Shown: positions 1 through 7,564, numbered from the stretch's first letter. The stretch: 33,728 nucleotides of DNA from Clostridia bacterium (GCA_017463445.1 JAFTPF010000008.1:1-33728), one strand, 5' to 3'. Notes: a model not told the origin generated them from the letters alone. Program-made: numbers and translations.

Positions 1-284
1 CCACCATTCTGGTTGCAGTTGTGAAGGGCACCGACGTAACCAAGGACAGCATCAACGCTGCTATGAAGGCTGCTGCTACCGAGTCCTTCGGCTACAACAC
101 CGACGAGATCGTTTCCTCCGACGTTATCGGTATGCGTTACGGTTCTCTGTTCGATGCTACCCAGACCATGGTTGCTAAGATCGACGACGACACCTATCAG
201 GTTCAGGTTGTTTCTTGGTACGACAACGAGAACTCCTACACCAGCCAGATGGTTCGCACCATCAAGTACTTCGCAGAGCTGTAA
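1..284 (+). CDS. gap: Glyceraldehyde-3-phosphate dehydrogenase, C-terminal part (5' truncated by window)
   Basis: The reading frame is open from base 3 to the stop at 282-284, so the start lies outside the window. The visible ~93 residues match the C-terminal catalytic-domain end of type I GAPDH: the segment around [15 protein letters not shown], and [19 protein letters not shown] near the C-terminus, where the conserved WYDNE.(G/S)YS block is found. The enzyme converts glyceraldehyde-3-phosphate to 1,3-bisphosphoglycerate in cytosolic glycolysis. Codon use is strongly biased (GGT, GCT, GTT, AAG), as expected for a highly expressed glycolytic gene. A strong intrinsic terminator begins 16 bases after the stop, so gap is the last gene of its transcript. 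Confidence 0.95.
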   Translation, partial: TILVAVVKGTDVTKDSINAAMKAAATESFGYNTDEIVSSDVIGMRYGSLFDATQTMVAKIDDDTYQVQVVSWYDNENSYTSQMVRTIKYFAEL

Positions 285-300
285 TTCAGAACTGTTTTCG

Positions 301-326
301 AAAAGCCGCCGCAAGGCGGCTTTTTC
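301..326 (+). terminator. Intrinsic terminator of gap
   Basis: A 10-bp perfect stem (301-310 with 315-324), GC core GCCGCC/GGCGGC, GCAA tetraloop, ending in a T-run. It follows the gap stop by 16 bases. Confidence 0.9.
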
Positions 327-330
327 TTTA

Positions 331-353
331 TTCCTTCGCCGATGGCGAAGGAA
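331..353. repeat. Palindromic hairpin downstream of gap terminator
   Basis: Perfect 10-bp inverted repeat (331-340 and 344-353) with a 3-base loop, placed directly between the gap terminator and intergenic repeat copy A. It has no T-run, so it is not a terminator itself. The gene-free stretch 285-600 holds the terminator, this hairpin, repeat copy A (363-432), about 110 bases (433-540) in which I see no feature, and a leader hairpin at 563-589. Confidence 0.6.
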
Positions 354-362
354 TAAAGAGGA

Positions 363-432
363 GCAAGGACGCCGTCCTTGCATCCTGCCAGAAACTTCTT
401 GAAAGAAGTTTCTGGACTTCAAGAACTTTAGG
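363..432 (+). repeat. Dispersed two-hairpin intergenic repeat, copy A
   Basis: First hairpin 363-381 (8-bp stem GCAAGGAC/GTCCTTGC), spacer ATCCTG, second hairpin 388-415 (13-bp stem starting CCAGAAACTTCTT), then the tail ACTTCAAGAACTTTA. The same order of small GC hairpin, short spacer, long AGAAACTT-type hairpin and CAAGAACTTT-like tail occurs four more times (24790-24853, 24997-25069 reversed, 26508-26583 reversed, 33651-33720). Stem sequences vary with compensating changes, so the fold is conserved more than the sequence. Confidence 0.8.
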
Positions 433-544
433 GGATTGGATTGAGATATATGTTATTTCTTATTCTACCACAAATTCCGACAATTTGCAAGAGTAAAGCG
501 GCAATTTTGCGCAAAAATCCATGAGAACCGTCCGAGCCCTGCGG

Positions 545-552
545 CATATACT
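545..552 (+). promoter_or_regulatory. Possible sporulation-sigma -10 element upstream of the sleC-like genes
   Basis: CATATACT differs at one base from the sigma-E -10 consensus (CATACAMT) and sits about 48 bases before the first start codon. No convincing -35 element is visible at the right spacing, so this is a weak suggestion resting mainly on the expected sporulation role of the downstream genes. Confidence 0.2.
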
Positions 553-562
553 GTACTAACGC

Positions 563-589
563 CCGATCCGAGCACCTCGGATCGGTTTT
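563..589 (+). promoter_or_regulatory. Leader hairpin with T-run just before the first sleC-like gene
   Basis: A perfect 10-bp stem (563-572 with 576-585, CCGATCCGAG/CTCGGATCGG) with a 3-base loop and a following TTTT. It has the form of an intrinsic terminator, yet the RBS GAGGTG (590-595) and the ATG at 601 follow immediately. It could mark the end of an unseen upstream transcript or act as an attenuator or RNA-stability element. Confidence 0.5.
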
Positions 590-600
590 GAGGTGAATCT

Positions 601-999
601 ATGCCAGAGCAAAACACAGGCACGGGGCATCTGACCGTTACCGTTCGCACAGGGGGCGGTGCGCTTCCCGTAGAAGGCGCGTTGATTACCGTCACCAGGG
701 ATGGGGAGATCATCGGCGTCTTTACCTCCGACGAGTCGGGAAACACCGAGATCCTTGATATCCCCACGCCGCCCAAGTCTGCATCCCTCTCCCCCGGATA
801 CGTGGGACTTCCCTACTCCACCGTCTTTATCGAGGTCGACAAGGACGGCTTTTACAGCGGGCAGTACATCAGCGCACCCGTCTTTCCCGACGTGCTCACC
901 GTTCAGCCGGTGAATCTGCTTCCTCTCCCCGAATTCTTCGCGGGCGATACTGCCGAGGGAACCCAATTCTTCGACGAAAGCGAGGGCTACAACCTGTGA
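601..999 (+). CDS. Carboxypeptidase-regulatory-like domain protein, matching the N-terminal part of SleC-type spore lytic enzymes
   Basis: 132 residues. The ATG at 601 has a GAGGTG RBS five bases upstream. Residues ~10-100 read as a beta-sandwich of the carboxypeptidase-D regulatory-like type (GHLTVTVRTGGGALPVEGA, then VFTSDESGNTEILDIP). From memory of clostridial SleC, such a domain occupies the N-terminus of a single-chain cortex-lytic enzyme, just before the region that begins the next ORF here. The stop (997-999) overlaps the GTG start of that next gene by GTGA, so the two are almost certainly translationally coupled. No signal peptide is visible. Likely role: prodomain or partner of the cortex hydrolase stored in the spore; this is inferred from context. 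Confidence 0.7.
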   Translation: MPEQNTGTGHLTVTVRTGGGALPVEGALITVTRDGEIIGVFTSDESGNTEILDIPTPPKSASLSPGYVGLPYSTVFIEVDKDGFYSGQYISAPVFPDVLTVQPVNLLPLPEFFAGDTAEGTQFFDESEGYNL

Positions 1000-2396
1000 A
1001 CAACATCCCCTTCCCCGTGATTCCCGAGACCATCACCGTCCATCTGGGTGCGCCCCAGACCAACGCGCAGAACGTCACCCTGAGCTTCCCCGACTACATC
1101 AAAAACGTCGCTTCCAGCGAGATCTACCCCACCTGGCCCGAGGCGGCGCTGAGAGCCAACATCTACGCCCAGATTTCCTTTGCTCTCAACCGCATCTACA
1201 CCGAATTCTACCCCGCTCAAGGGTATGATTTCGACATCACCAGCTCCACCTCCATCGACCAGTCATTCGTCAACGGACGGGACATTTTCGACAATGTGTC
1301 CCAGATCGTGGATGAGATCTTCAACAGCTACATCCGCCGACGAGGGAGCATTGAGCCGCTGTTTACCGCCTACTGCAACGGCACCACCTCCACCTGCGAC
1401 GGGCTGTCCCAATGGGGGACGGTTCCCCTTGCCGAAGAGGGGCTGGGACCCTACGACATCCTCACCCGCTTTTACGGGGAGGACATCGACATCGTGCAGA
1501 ACGTACCGGTGGAGAACATCGAAGCCTCCGTCCCCGACGTGACGCTGGAGCTGGGATCGTCGGGCAACGAGGTGCGGGATCTGCAGGTGCGGCTCAACCG
1601 CATCTCCACCAACTATCCCGCCATCCCCAAGATCTATCCCGTGGACGGCATCTTCGGCAGGGAGACCGAGGATGCGGTGCGCACCTTCCAATCGGTGTTC
1701 GGGCTGACGGTGGACGGTATCGTGGGACGGGCGACTTGGTATCGCATCCTCTTCCTCTACAACGGCATCAAGCGACTGAACGAGCTGACCTCCGAGGGGC
1801 TGACCGCCGAAGAGGTGGAGCGGCAGTTCGGGGAGAACATCGGTCCCGGCTCGCCCCCCGACTTCGTGCGGACAGTGCAGTATTTCCTTGCACTGGTGGG
1901 CTACTTCAAGCAGGAGATCGACTCCCCTCCCATCAACGGCATCTACGGTGATCGAACCGAGGCGGCGGTACGGGCGTTCCAGACTGCGTACGGTCTTCCC
2001 GTAACGGGGATCGTGGATCTGCCTACCTGGGAGCTGCTCTACGACGTCTATGTGGGTCTGCTGGCATCGCTACCCGACTCCTTCTTCGAAAATATTGCAC
2101 CGCCCTTTCCAGGGATCCCTCTCCGCCCCGGCTCATCGGGAGAGGAGGTTCTGCTGATTCAGCGGTATCTGAACGTCATCGCCTCGGTCTATCCCGAGGT
2201 ACCGTCGGTAGAGGTCAGCGGCTATTACGGTCCCTCCACCGTCGCGGCGGTGGAGGCCTTCCAGCGAATGATGGGCATCACGCCTTCGGGCATCACCTAC
2301 GCCACCACCTGGCAGGCCATCGCCAACACCTGGCAGGACATTGAGCAGGGCTTTTCCCGCAGCGAGGGGCAATTCCCCGGATCGGAGGTAGGATAA
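996..2396 (+). CDS. SleC-like spore cortex-lytic protein: SpoIID-like domain plus three peptidoglycan-binding repeats
   Basis: 466 residues from a GTG start that overlaps the previous stop. Residues ~10-175 form a SleC/SpoIID-type lytic domain: NVASSEIYPTWPEAALRAN (34-55 region) corresponds to the SpoIID motif whose Glu is catalytic, making Glu42 the candidate, and CDGLSQWGT corresponds to the SpoIID GxSQ(W/Y)G motif. Three PG_binding_1 modules follow at about 185-255, 285-355 and 370-445, each with the DG.FG..TE.AV..FQ pattern and a closing TW. SleC-type enzymes cleave spore cortex peptidoglycan during germination. There is no signal peptide at this start, consistent with a split protein whose N-terminal part is the preceding gene. 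TAA and the next ATG are one base apart. Confidence 0.85.
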   Translation: MNNIPFPVIPETITVHLGAPQTNAQNVTLSFPDYIKNVASSEIYPTWPEAALRANIYAQISFALNRIYTEFYPAQGYDFDITSSTSIDQSFVNGRDIFDNVSQIVDEIFNSYIRRRGSIEPLFTAYCNGTTSTCDGLSQWGTVPLAEEGLGPYDILTRFYGEDIDIVQNVPVENIEASVPDVTLELGSSGNEVRDLQVRLNRISTNYPAIPKIYPVDGIFGRETEDAVRTFQSVFGLTVDGIVGRATWYRILFLYNGIKRLNELTSEGLTAEEVERQFGENIGPGSPPDFVRTVQYFLALVGYFKQEIDSPPINGIYGDRTEAAVRAFQTAYGLPVTGIVDLPTWELLYDVYVGLLASLPDSFFENIAPPFPGIPLRPGSSGEEVLLIQRYLNVIASVYPEVPSVEVSGYYGPSTVAAVEAFQRMMGITPSGITYATTWQAIANTWQDIEQGFSRSEGQFPGSEVG

Positions 2397-2397
2397 G

Positions 2398-2919
2398 ATG
2401 GATACGAGAGATGAACGGCTGTCTATTATCGAAATTCAGCGGAATCTGAGAGAGCTGGCGAAGGCGGGATGGGATCTGCCCTCCATCACCGCAGACGGCA
2501 TTTACGGTGAGCAGACCCGTGAGGCGGTTCGGCAATTCCAGCGGATCGAAGGGCTTCCCGTCACCGGCAGAGTGGATCTAATCACCTGGCAGGTCCTGCA
2601 CACCGCCGCCCGTGCGGGAAAATGGCAGCGGTCGCCGGCAACGCCCATCTATCCCTGGAACCGACCGCTGGCAGGTGGGATCACTCTGCCGGGAGAGCGC
2701 ACCGATCTGATCTATATCGTTCAGTTGATGCTTCGGGAAAGTCTGCATTACGACTTCGAGCTGCCCCTGACCGGCGTGCTGGACGAAGCTACAGAGGTCG
2801 CGCTCCGACGCTTTCAACAGATCAACGGACTGCCGCCGAGCGGTCTGCTGGACCGTCCCACCTGGGACGCTCTCGCCGATGCCTACAACAAATATCTGCC
2901 GCAGATCGGGGATCAGTAA
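2398..2919 (+). CDS. Peptidoglycan-binding protein with two PG_binding_1 repeats
   Basis: 173 residues, starting one base after the stop of the SleC-like gene; the RBS GGAGG lies inside that gene's 3' end (2384-2388). Two peptidoglycan-binding modules are visible: residues ~10-65 (ADGIYGEQTREAVRQFQRI, then a closing ITWQVLH) and ~100-165 (TGVLDEATEVALRRFQQI, closing PTWDAL). No catalytic domain and no signal peptide. It probably works with the SleC-like pair, for example as a cortex-targeting factor or as an extra binding module split from the hydrolase. Confidence 0.8.
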   Translation: MDTRDERLSIIEIQRNLRELAKAGWDLPSITADGIYGEQTREAVRQFQRIEGLPVTGRVDLITWQVLHTAARAGKWQRSPATPIYPWNRPLAGGITLPGERTDLIYIVQLMLRESLHYDFELPLTGVLDEATEVALRRFQQINGLPPSGLLDRPTWDALADAYNKYLPQIGDQ

Positions 2920-2997
2920 CCGCATAAGTCTGCCGTTTTGCGGCGATACTCCTGCGGGCAAGAAGTTCTACCCTATTCTCGTACTATGGAGTTTTTC

Positions 2998-5421
2998 ATG
3001 AATCACTTTTCCCCTTCCGCATCCTCCGTGCTGGATCGCGCGCTATCCTTTGCCGAACAGCTGGGGCATACCTACATCGGCTCCGAGCATCTGCTCCTTG
3101 GCTTAGTCGCTGAAAAAGGCGCATCTGCCGCTGACTTTCTCTCGCGCCGAGGCGTGACCCTTCCTGCAACGCGGGGGCTTCTGATCGGGCTGTCCGGCGC
3201 GGGCTCGCCCACTACCCTGTCGGGCGGCGATATGACTCCGCGGCTCCGTGCCATTCTGGAGAATGCCGCCGCGGAAGCTCGCAAAGCGGGCTGTTTGTTA
3301 GTAGGCACCGAGCATCTGCTCTTTGCGCTGGTATCCGAATCCCAATCGGTGGGAGCCGGACTGATCTCGGCGCAGGGCGTATCGGTGGGCAGTCTCAAGA
3401 CCGAGCTGATCGCCTATATGCACCACGCCCCCGGTCAGCCGCCCACTCCTTCCAAAGGAGGCGGCAAGACCGCCGGCATACTGGAAAAATACGGCAAGAA
3501 TCTGACCGCCGTCGACAAACGGGATCCGGTGATCGGCAGAGAGGAGGAGATCCTCAAGCTGACCTACGTCCTCTCCCGCAAGACCAAAAACAATCCCTGC
3601 CTGATCGGAGAGCCGGGTGTTGGCAAGACCGCCATCGTAGAGGGGCTTGCCGCCCGCATTGCCGACGGAACCGTCCCCGATCTTCTGCGTGGCAAGCAGA
3701 TCTATTCGCTGGAGCTGTCCTCGCTGGTTGCGGGAGCAAAATATCGGGGCGAGTTCGAGGAGCGGATGCGTCAGGTAGTGGAGGAAGCCTCCGCCGATCC
3801 ATCGGTGATCCTCTTTATCGACGAGATCCACACGCTGATGGGGGCGGGAGGCGCGGAGGGCGCGGTAGACGCCGCCAACATTCTGAAGCCCGCGCTGGCA
3901 CGTGGGACGATCCGTCTGATCGGCGCCACCACGCTGTCCGAATACCGTAAGATCGAAAAAGACGGCGCGCTGGAGCGAAGATTCCAGCCTATCGTGGTGA
4001 AAGAGCCAACCTCCGCCGAGACGCTGACCATCCTGCGGGGCGTGCGGGAAGCATTCGAGGCTCACCATCGGGTCGCCATCAGCGACGAGGCATTGGAGGC
4101 GGCGGTGGAGTTGTCGGTGCGCTACCTCCCCGACCGTCGGCTGCCCGATAAAGCCATCGACCTGCTGGACGAAGCCGCCGCTTGTATGCGCGTGCATCGC
4201 GCCACTCCGCCATCCGCATTGCGGGAGCTGGAGCGGTCCGCCGCCTCCCTTGCCGACGCCAAGGAGATCGCGATCCGCAGACAGGATTTTGCCGAAGCAG
4301 GCAAGCTTCGGGAGCAGGAAGTACAGGCACGGGACGCCTTCTCTCTTGCCCGCACCCGTTGGGAGAAGGAGCAAACTGTGGAACGTGCCCAGATCGGCAG
4401 AGCCGAGATCGCCGCGCGGCTCTACGAGCAAACGGGTATCCCCATTCCTTCTCCCGATTCCCCCGGCGATCTGCGTCCTTTGGAGGAGCGGCTGGCAGAG
4501 CGGGTAGTGGGACAGGAGGAGGCGATCCGCGCCCTTGCATCCGCCATTCGCAGACGCGCGGCAGGTCTGCTCCCCGGCAGCAGACCTGCGGGCAGCTTTC
4601 TCTTCACGGGTCCCTCGGGCGTCGGCAAGACCGAGCTTGCCCGCGCGCTGGCAGACGTTCTGTTCGGCAGCTCCGCCGCGCTGATCCGCCTGGATCTGTC
4701 GGAATATCGGGAAGCCCACAGCATCGCGCGGCTCATCGGTGCGCCTCCCGGCTATGTGGGCTACGAGGAGGGCGGGTTGCTCACCGAGAAGATCCGCCGT
4801 ACGCCCTACGCGGTGGTGGTCTTCGACGAGATCGAAAAGGCTCACCCCGATCTGACCGCACTCCTGCTCCAGATCCTGGAGGAGGGCTGCCTCACCGATT
4901 CCTCGGGACGAAAGGCGGATTTCTCCAACGCCTACGTTCTGATCACCTCCAATATCGGCACGCCGCACCGAAAGGGAGCGGCACCCGTGGGCTTCCTAAA
5001 CGGAGGAAAGAGCGATACCGTTTCCATGGACGCGCTCCGCAAGACCTTTCCGCCTGAGCTGCTGTCCCGTCTGGACGAGGTGATCCCCTTCCGCAGTCTG
5101 GAGCGGTTGGATCTTGCCGAGATCGCCCGGCGACAGATCGGCATGCTGGCAGATCGGCTCAGAGATAGGCTCTGGCTGACCTTTGAGGAAGCCGTTCTCC
5201 CCCATCTTGCCGACCGCGCCCTCCAATCGCGTGAGGGCGGTGCGCGCGCACTGCGATCGCTGATCCGCCGTGAGATCGAAGATCCGCTGGCACTGCGGCT
5301 CCTGTCGCCGCCCGTACCGTCCGCGCTACGGCTGACGGTAGCGGAGGATTCGATCCTGCTGTCCGAGGATACCCTGCCGAGTTGCGATGAAAAAAGCGAA
5401 TTTTTTCAAAAAAACCCTTGA
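2998..5421 (+). CDS. clpC: ClpC-type AAA+ unfoldase (Clp protease ATPase subunit)
   Basis: 807 residues, close to the usual ~810-815. The ATG at 2998 is chosen for its GGAG RBS (2988-2991) and because [16 protein letters not shown] begins like a Clp N-domain; in-frame codons upstream lack an RBS. Order: double Clp_N repeat (~1-145), first AAA+ module with Walker A GEPGVGKT (204-211) and Walker [11 protein letters not shown], a middle region with a UVR-like motif ([13 protein letters not shown]), second AAA+ module with Walker A GPSGVGKT (538-545) and [11 protein letters not shown], and the ClpP-docking tripeptide VGF at 664-666. It unfolds substrates for ClpP in the cytosol. Here it is not beside ctsR, mcsA or mcsB, its common operon partners, but follows spore-lytic genes. 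Its 3' end carries the tRNA-Lys promoter. Confidence 0.95.
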   Translation: MNHFSPSASSVLDRALSFAEQLGHTYIGSEHLLLGLVAEKGASAADFLSRRGVTLPATRGLLIGLSGAGSPTTLSGGDMTPRLRAILENAAAEARKAGCLLVGTEHLLFALVSESQSVGAGLISAQGVSVGSLKTELIAYMHHAPGQPPTPSKGGGKTAGILEKYGKNLTAVDKRDPVIGREEEILKLTYVLSRKTKNNPCLIGEPGVGKTAIVEGLAARIADGTVPDLLRGKQIYSLELSSLVAGAKYRGEFEERMRQVVEEASADPSVILFIDEIHTLMGAGGAEGAVDAANILKPALARGTIRLIGATTLSEYRKIEKDGALERRFQPIVVKEPTSAETLTILRGVREAFEAHHRVAISDEALEAAVELSVRYLPDRRLPDKAIDLLDEAAACMRVHRATPPSALRELERSAASLADAKEIAIRRQDFAEAGKLREQEVQARDAFSLARTRWEKEQTVERAQIGRAEIAARLYEQTGIPIPSPDSPGDLRPLEERLAERVVGQEEAIRALASAIRRRAAGLLPGSRPAGSFLFTGPSGVGKTELARALADVLFGSSAALIRLDLSEYREAHSIARLIGAPPGYVGYEEGGLLTEKIRRTPYAVVVFDEIEKAHPDLTALLLQILEEGCLTDSSGRKADFSNAYVLITSNIGTPHRKGAAPVGFLNGGKSDTVSMDALRKTFPPELLSRLDEVIPFRSLERLDLAEIARRQIGMLADRLRDRLWLTFEEAVLPHLADRALQSREGGARALRSLIRREIEDPLALRLLSPPVPSALRLTVAEDSILLSEDTLPSCDEKSEFFQKNP

Positions 5422-5446
5422 CAAATGCGATTCTTTATGTTATGAT
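5418..5446 (+). promoter_or_regulatory. Promoter of tRNA-Lys
   Basis: Consensus -35 TTGACA (5418-5423), exact 17-nt spacer, -10 TATGAT (5441-5446). The TGA inside TTGACA is the clpC stop codon, so the promoter overlaps the end of that gene. The expected start point is near 5453, about 14 bases before the mature tRNA. Confidence 0.9.
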
Positions 5447-5466
5447 AGGGGAGCGTCCGAAAATAC

Positions 5467-5542
5467 GCCCCTGTAGCTCAGTTGGTAGAGCATTTGACTT
5501 TTAATCAAAGGGTCTGGAGTTCGAGTCTCCACAGGAGCACCA
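5467..5542 (+). tRNA. tRNA-Lys (anticodon UUU)
   Basis: 76 bases with an encoded CCA end. D-arm GCTC...GAGC, anticodon loop CTTTTAA giving anticodon TTT, T-arm TGGAG-TTCGAGT-CTCCA. The acceptor stem is GCCCCTG against CAGGAGC: position 3 is C opposite A70, a mismatch in an otherwise fully paired stem, where GCTCCTG would give a normal U-A pair. It has its own promoter. A 7-bp hairpin (5548-5554/5558-5564) follows the CCA but has no T-run. Confidence 0.95.
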
Positions 5543-5659
5543 AAAGCGCCAACCTTCGGTTGGCTAAAAGAAGAAAGAATAAAGAATAAATAAGAAATAA
5601 TAAACAAAGGTGCGCTGGCGCGCTTTTGGTGTATTATTCTTTATTCTTTATTCTTTTTT
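5538..5659. repeat. Two crossing inverted repeats between tRNA-Lys and the four-helix-bundle gene
   Basis: A 12-bp perfect inverted repeat pairs CACCAAAAGCGC (5538-5549, including the tRNA CACCA end) with GCGCTTTTGGTG (5620-5631). A second, AT-rich imperfect one pairs the GAATAAAGAATAAA-type run at about 5574-5602 with TATTATTCTTTATTCTTTA at about 5632-5659. Their arms interleave, so both cannot form at once in RNA. A small hairpin (5548-5564) lies in the left part. No clear terminator for the tRNA is visible here. Confidence 0.65.
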
Positions 5660-5685
5660 CTTTATTCTTTAACGGAGGTCCCGAC

Positions 5686-6048
5686 ATGAAAACGCAAAAC
5701 ATCCTCCTCGATAAATCCCTGCTCTTTGCCGCACGGATCGTGAAGCTGCATAAATACCTTCTCAAGGAAAAGCATGAGAGCGTTATCTCTAAGCAGATCA
5801 TCCGATCTGCCACCTCCATCGGCGCTAACGCCAACGAAGCGGTTTACGGGATCAGCAAAGCCGATTTCATCTCCAAACTGCAAATTTCTCTCAAAGAAAC
5901 TGCCGAAACCGAATATTGGCTCCGCCTTTTGATCCTCTCGGAGTACATCACAGAAAAAGAAGGCCATTCGCTCCTTTCGGATTGCCTCGAAATTAAACGG
6001 ATCCTCGTTTCAACTCTGAACACGGCCAAAGATAACAGCCTATCATAA
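5686..6048 (+). CDS. Four-helix-bundle protein of the 23S rRNA intervening-sequence (S23/IVS) family
   Basis: 120 residues. The start at 5686 is fixed by GGAGG (5674-5678) seven bases upstream; a longer reading would run through the AT-rich repeat. The protein is almost wholly helical, with the family pattern: LLFAARIVKLHKYL, then IIRSATSIGANANEAV, then KADFISKLQISLKETAETEYWLRLL. Homologues are encoded in 23S rRNA intervening sequences of Leptospira and Coxiella and, as free-standing copies, in many bacteria; the fold is shared with the Avd protein of diversity-generating retroelements. No reverse transcriptase or variable repeat is nearby, so a retroelement is not supported. The function of stand-alone copies is not established. 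It lies beside a tRNA and odd inverted repeats, suggesting past insertion. Confidence 0.85.
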   Translation: MKTQNILLDKSLLFAARIVKLHKYLLKEKHESVISKQIIRSATSIGANANEAVYGISKADFISKLQISLKETAETEYWLRLLILSEYITEKEGHSLLSDCLEIKRILVSTLNTAKDNSLS

Positions 6049-6062
6049 CATAACCTAAACCA

Positions 6063-6088
6063 ACCTGCCGTAAGGCGGGTAATTTTTT
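6063..6088 (+). terminator. Intrinsic terminator after the four-helix-bundle gene
   Basis: Stem ACCTGCC/GGCGGGT (6063-6069 with 6074-6080, one G-U pair), GTAA loop, then six Ts at 6083-6088. Confidence 0.8.
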
Positions 6089-6169
6089 ACCCTTCTCAGT
6101 TCATGCACGGATAATTCGCTTGTTATGTAATACCATTTTATAAAATTGTGCAAAATACGCTCCTGACTA

Positions 6170-6198
6170 TTGACAAAGATTTGGAAATATGTTATACT
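6170..6198 (+). promoter_or_regulatory. Promoter of the two-gene membrane-protein operon
   Basis: TTGACA (6170-6175), exact 17-nt spacer, TATACT (6193-6198) preceded by TGT. The predicted start point near 6205 excludes in-frame start codons upstream of 6205 and supports the ATG at 6252. Confidence 0.85.
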
Positions 6199-6251
6199 GT
6201 TCAAAAGATTGGATGCAACGACACAAAAACCGCCAAGGAGGCTTGCAGAAT

Positions 6252-6857
6252 ATGATTCGAAACCGCCCCGAGATCCCTACAGGACATATCGTTATCTCCA
6301 CTTTTGTGATGCTGATCGTATATTACGTTACCGCTAAAGCGGCGAATTTGATCAGTATAGTCTCTGTTCGCACCATTGTATATCATTTTCCCGGCATTCC
6401 GGAGTTTTTGGGGCTTGCTATTTGCTATATAGTCAGCGGTCTGATCGTCTTCGGTGGTTCCTTTGCAGCTTCCTATTTTTTGCAAAGACGCTTCGTCCCC
6501 GATCACTATCCCAGTGGGCAGGTTACCTATAGCTGGTTCCGCAGCGCCGTTTGCTATCTCGCCCCCTGCGAGATCATTCGCTTGGTAGTCAGTCTTTTCA
6601 ATTGCGCCGGACACTTCTCCGTAGGTTACTATTGGTCCTATCTGCCTTCGCTCATTTACAATAACAGCTATTTACTTTGGACGGAGCGGTATACCGCCGT
6701 ACACAAGGAGGGTCTGCACATCTTCTCCGATTATCTCGTGTTTTCGCTCTACTATCTGGTCTATCTTGCGATCCACCTTACCGTCGTTCTACTAATCTAC
6801 CGCCGCTTCTGGAAAGTTGGCAAGCAGGAGCGGGAGGATCTGATCATCCGCAGCTAA
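6252..6857 (+). CDS. Unrecognised multi-pass membrane protein
   Basis: 201 residues from ATG 6252, which has AAGGAGG (6235-6241) upstream. I do not recognise a family. Four to five hydrophobic segments are visible: about 12-35 (ISTFVMLIVYYVTAKAANLI), 50-75, 95-120 around FRSAVCYLAPCEIIRLVVSL, and 165-190 (LVFSLYYLVYLAIHLTVVLL), followed by a positively charged cytoplasmic tail (RRFWKVGKQERED). It is rich in Tyr. It is the first gene of a two-gene unit with a strong promoter and a shared terminator. No catalytic motif seen. Confidence 0.75.
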   Translation: MIRNRPEIPTGHIVISTFVMLIVYYVTAKAANLISIVSVRTIVYHFPGIPEFLGLAICYIVSGLIVFGGSFAASYFLQRRFVPDHYPSGQVTYSWFRSAVCYLAPCEIIRLVVSLFNCAGHFSVGYYWSYLPSLIYNNSYLLWTERYTAVHKEGLHIFSDYLVFSLYYLVYLAIHLTVVLLIYRRFWKVGKQEREDLIIRS

Positions 6858-6909
6858 ACGCGCCGACTCAGTCACAGCATCGTACTTTTGACTATAGGAG
6901 GAACCCGTT

Positions 6910-7506
6910 ATGTCGATCGAAGTCATTTTTATGACATTGGAGATCTATCTCGTTTTCGCCTTCATTCGCAGTATCTACCGATGGATCCGTTATTTCATCC
7001 GTCTATGCGCTTTGCGGAGAACCTTCAAAAAGCTGACGCGCGCCGGGATCACGGTTACCTACAATCGAAAGCTCAGTCAAATCGTCTTCGGTAAAAAGGG
7101 CGGTGTGGATATAGTACTGACGGTTGGCAATCAGAAATACGGCGTTGCCCTGCTCACTCACCGCTTGGGGATGGGGCGCTGGAATATTGAAAAGACGCGC
7201 AATCATTATTACTTTGAAGTGCGCAAGTCCAGCGTGTTCTTCCATTTACAAAGAAGCTCCGAAAAGCTGCCCGATCACGTCGCGGAGTTCGGCAGAGAAA
7301 AGCAGGTCAGTCGCGCGCTGTTGAATTTGTCTGCGCCTGCCGAGGCTTACGACCGGCTGTACTTGTTGGTGTACCCCAAGCCCAAATATCTCACCTACAC
7401 CGAGACTCGTCACAAGTATTTGTATGCAAGCGATACGGTGGCGGATTACGAGATCCTGTTTGCCGACGGTCTTCAACGGCTAACCGAAAAAAATCCTTCG
7501 GCATGA
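6910..7506 (+). CDS. Unrecognised protein with N-terminal membrane anchor
   Basis: 198 residues; AGGAGG (6896-6901) precedes the ATG. Residues ~5-33 form one membrane segment followed by a basic stretch (RRTFKKLTRAG). The remaining ~160 residues look soluble and alternate beta strands with helices: VDIVLTVGNQKYGVALLTH, then HYYFEVRKSSVFFHL, then RLYLLVYPKPKYLTYTE near the end. I cannot assign a family; the strand-rich core with charged edges could be an enzyme or a binding domain. It follows the membrane-protein gene by 52 bases and shares its promoter and terminator, so the two products may act together at the membrane. Confidence 0.75.
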   Translation: MSIEVIFMTLEIYLVFAFIRSIYRWIRYFIRLCALRRTFKKLTRAGITVTYNRKLSQIVFGKKGGVDIVLTVGNQKYGVALLTHRLGMGRWNIEKTRNHYYFEVRKSSVFFHLQRSSEKLPDHVAEFGREKQVSRALLNLSAPAEAYDRLYLLVYPKPKYLTYTETRHKYLYASDTVADYEILFADGLQRLTEKNPSA

Positions 7507-7533
7507 CCTAACGCTTCTTTTCATTTCTTTCAA

Positions 7534-7564
7534 AACCAACCTGCTGCAAGGCGGGTTGGTTTTT
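7534..7564 (+). terminator. Terminator of the membrane-protein operon
   Basis: A 12-pair stem (7534-7545 with 7550-7561, including two G-U pairs), GCAA loop and TTTTT at 7560-7564. Confidence 0.9.

Noticed and set aside
3298-4968. Long minus-strand frame opposite clpC, and similar ones opposite argG and the trigger-factor-like gene (19754-21775)
   Set aside because: Low-complexity translations with no motif, opposite strongly supported genes.
5574-5664. Insertion-sequence ends around the AT-rich repeats
   Set aside because: No transposase, no target-site duplication and no match between terminal ends; kept only as inverted repeats.
5686-6048. Diversity-generating retroelement accessory gene (avd)
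   Set aside because: Fold family is related, but no reverse transcriptase, template repeat or variable repeat is present in the window.
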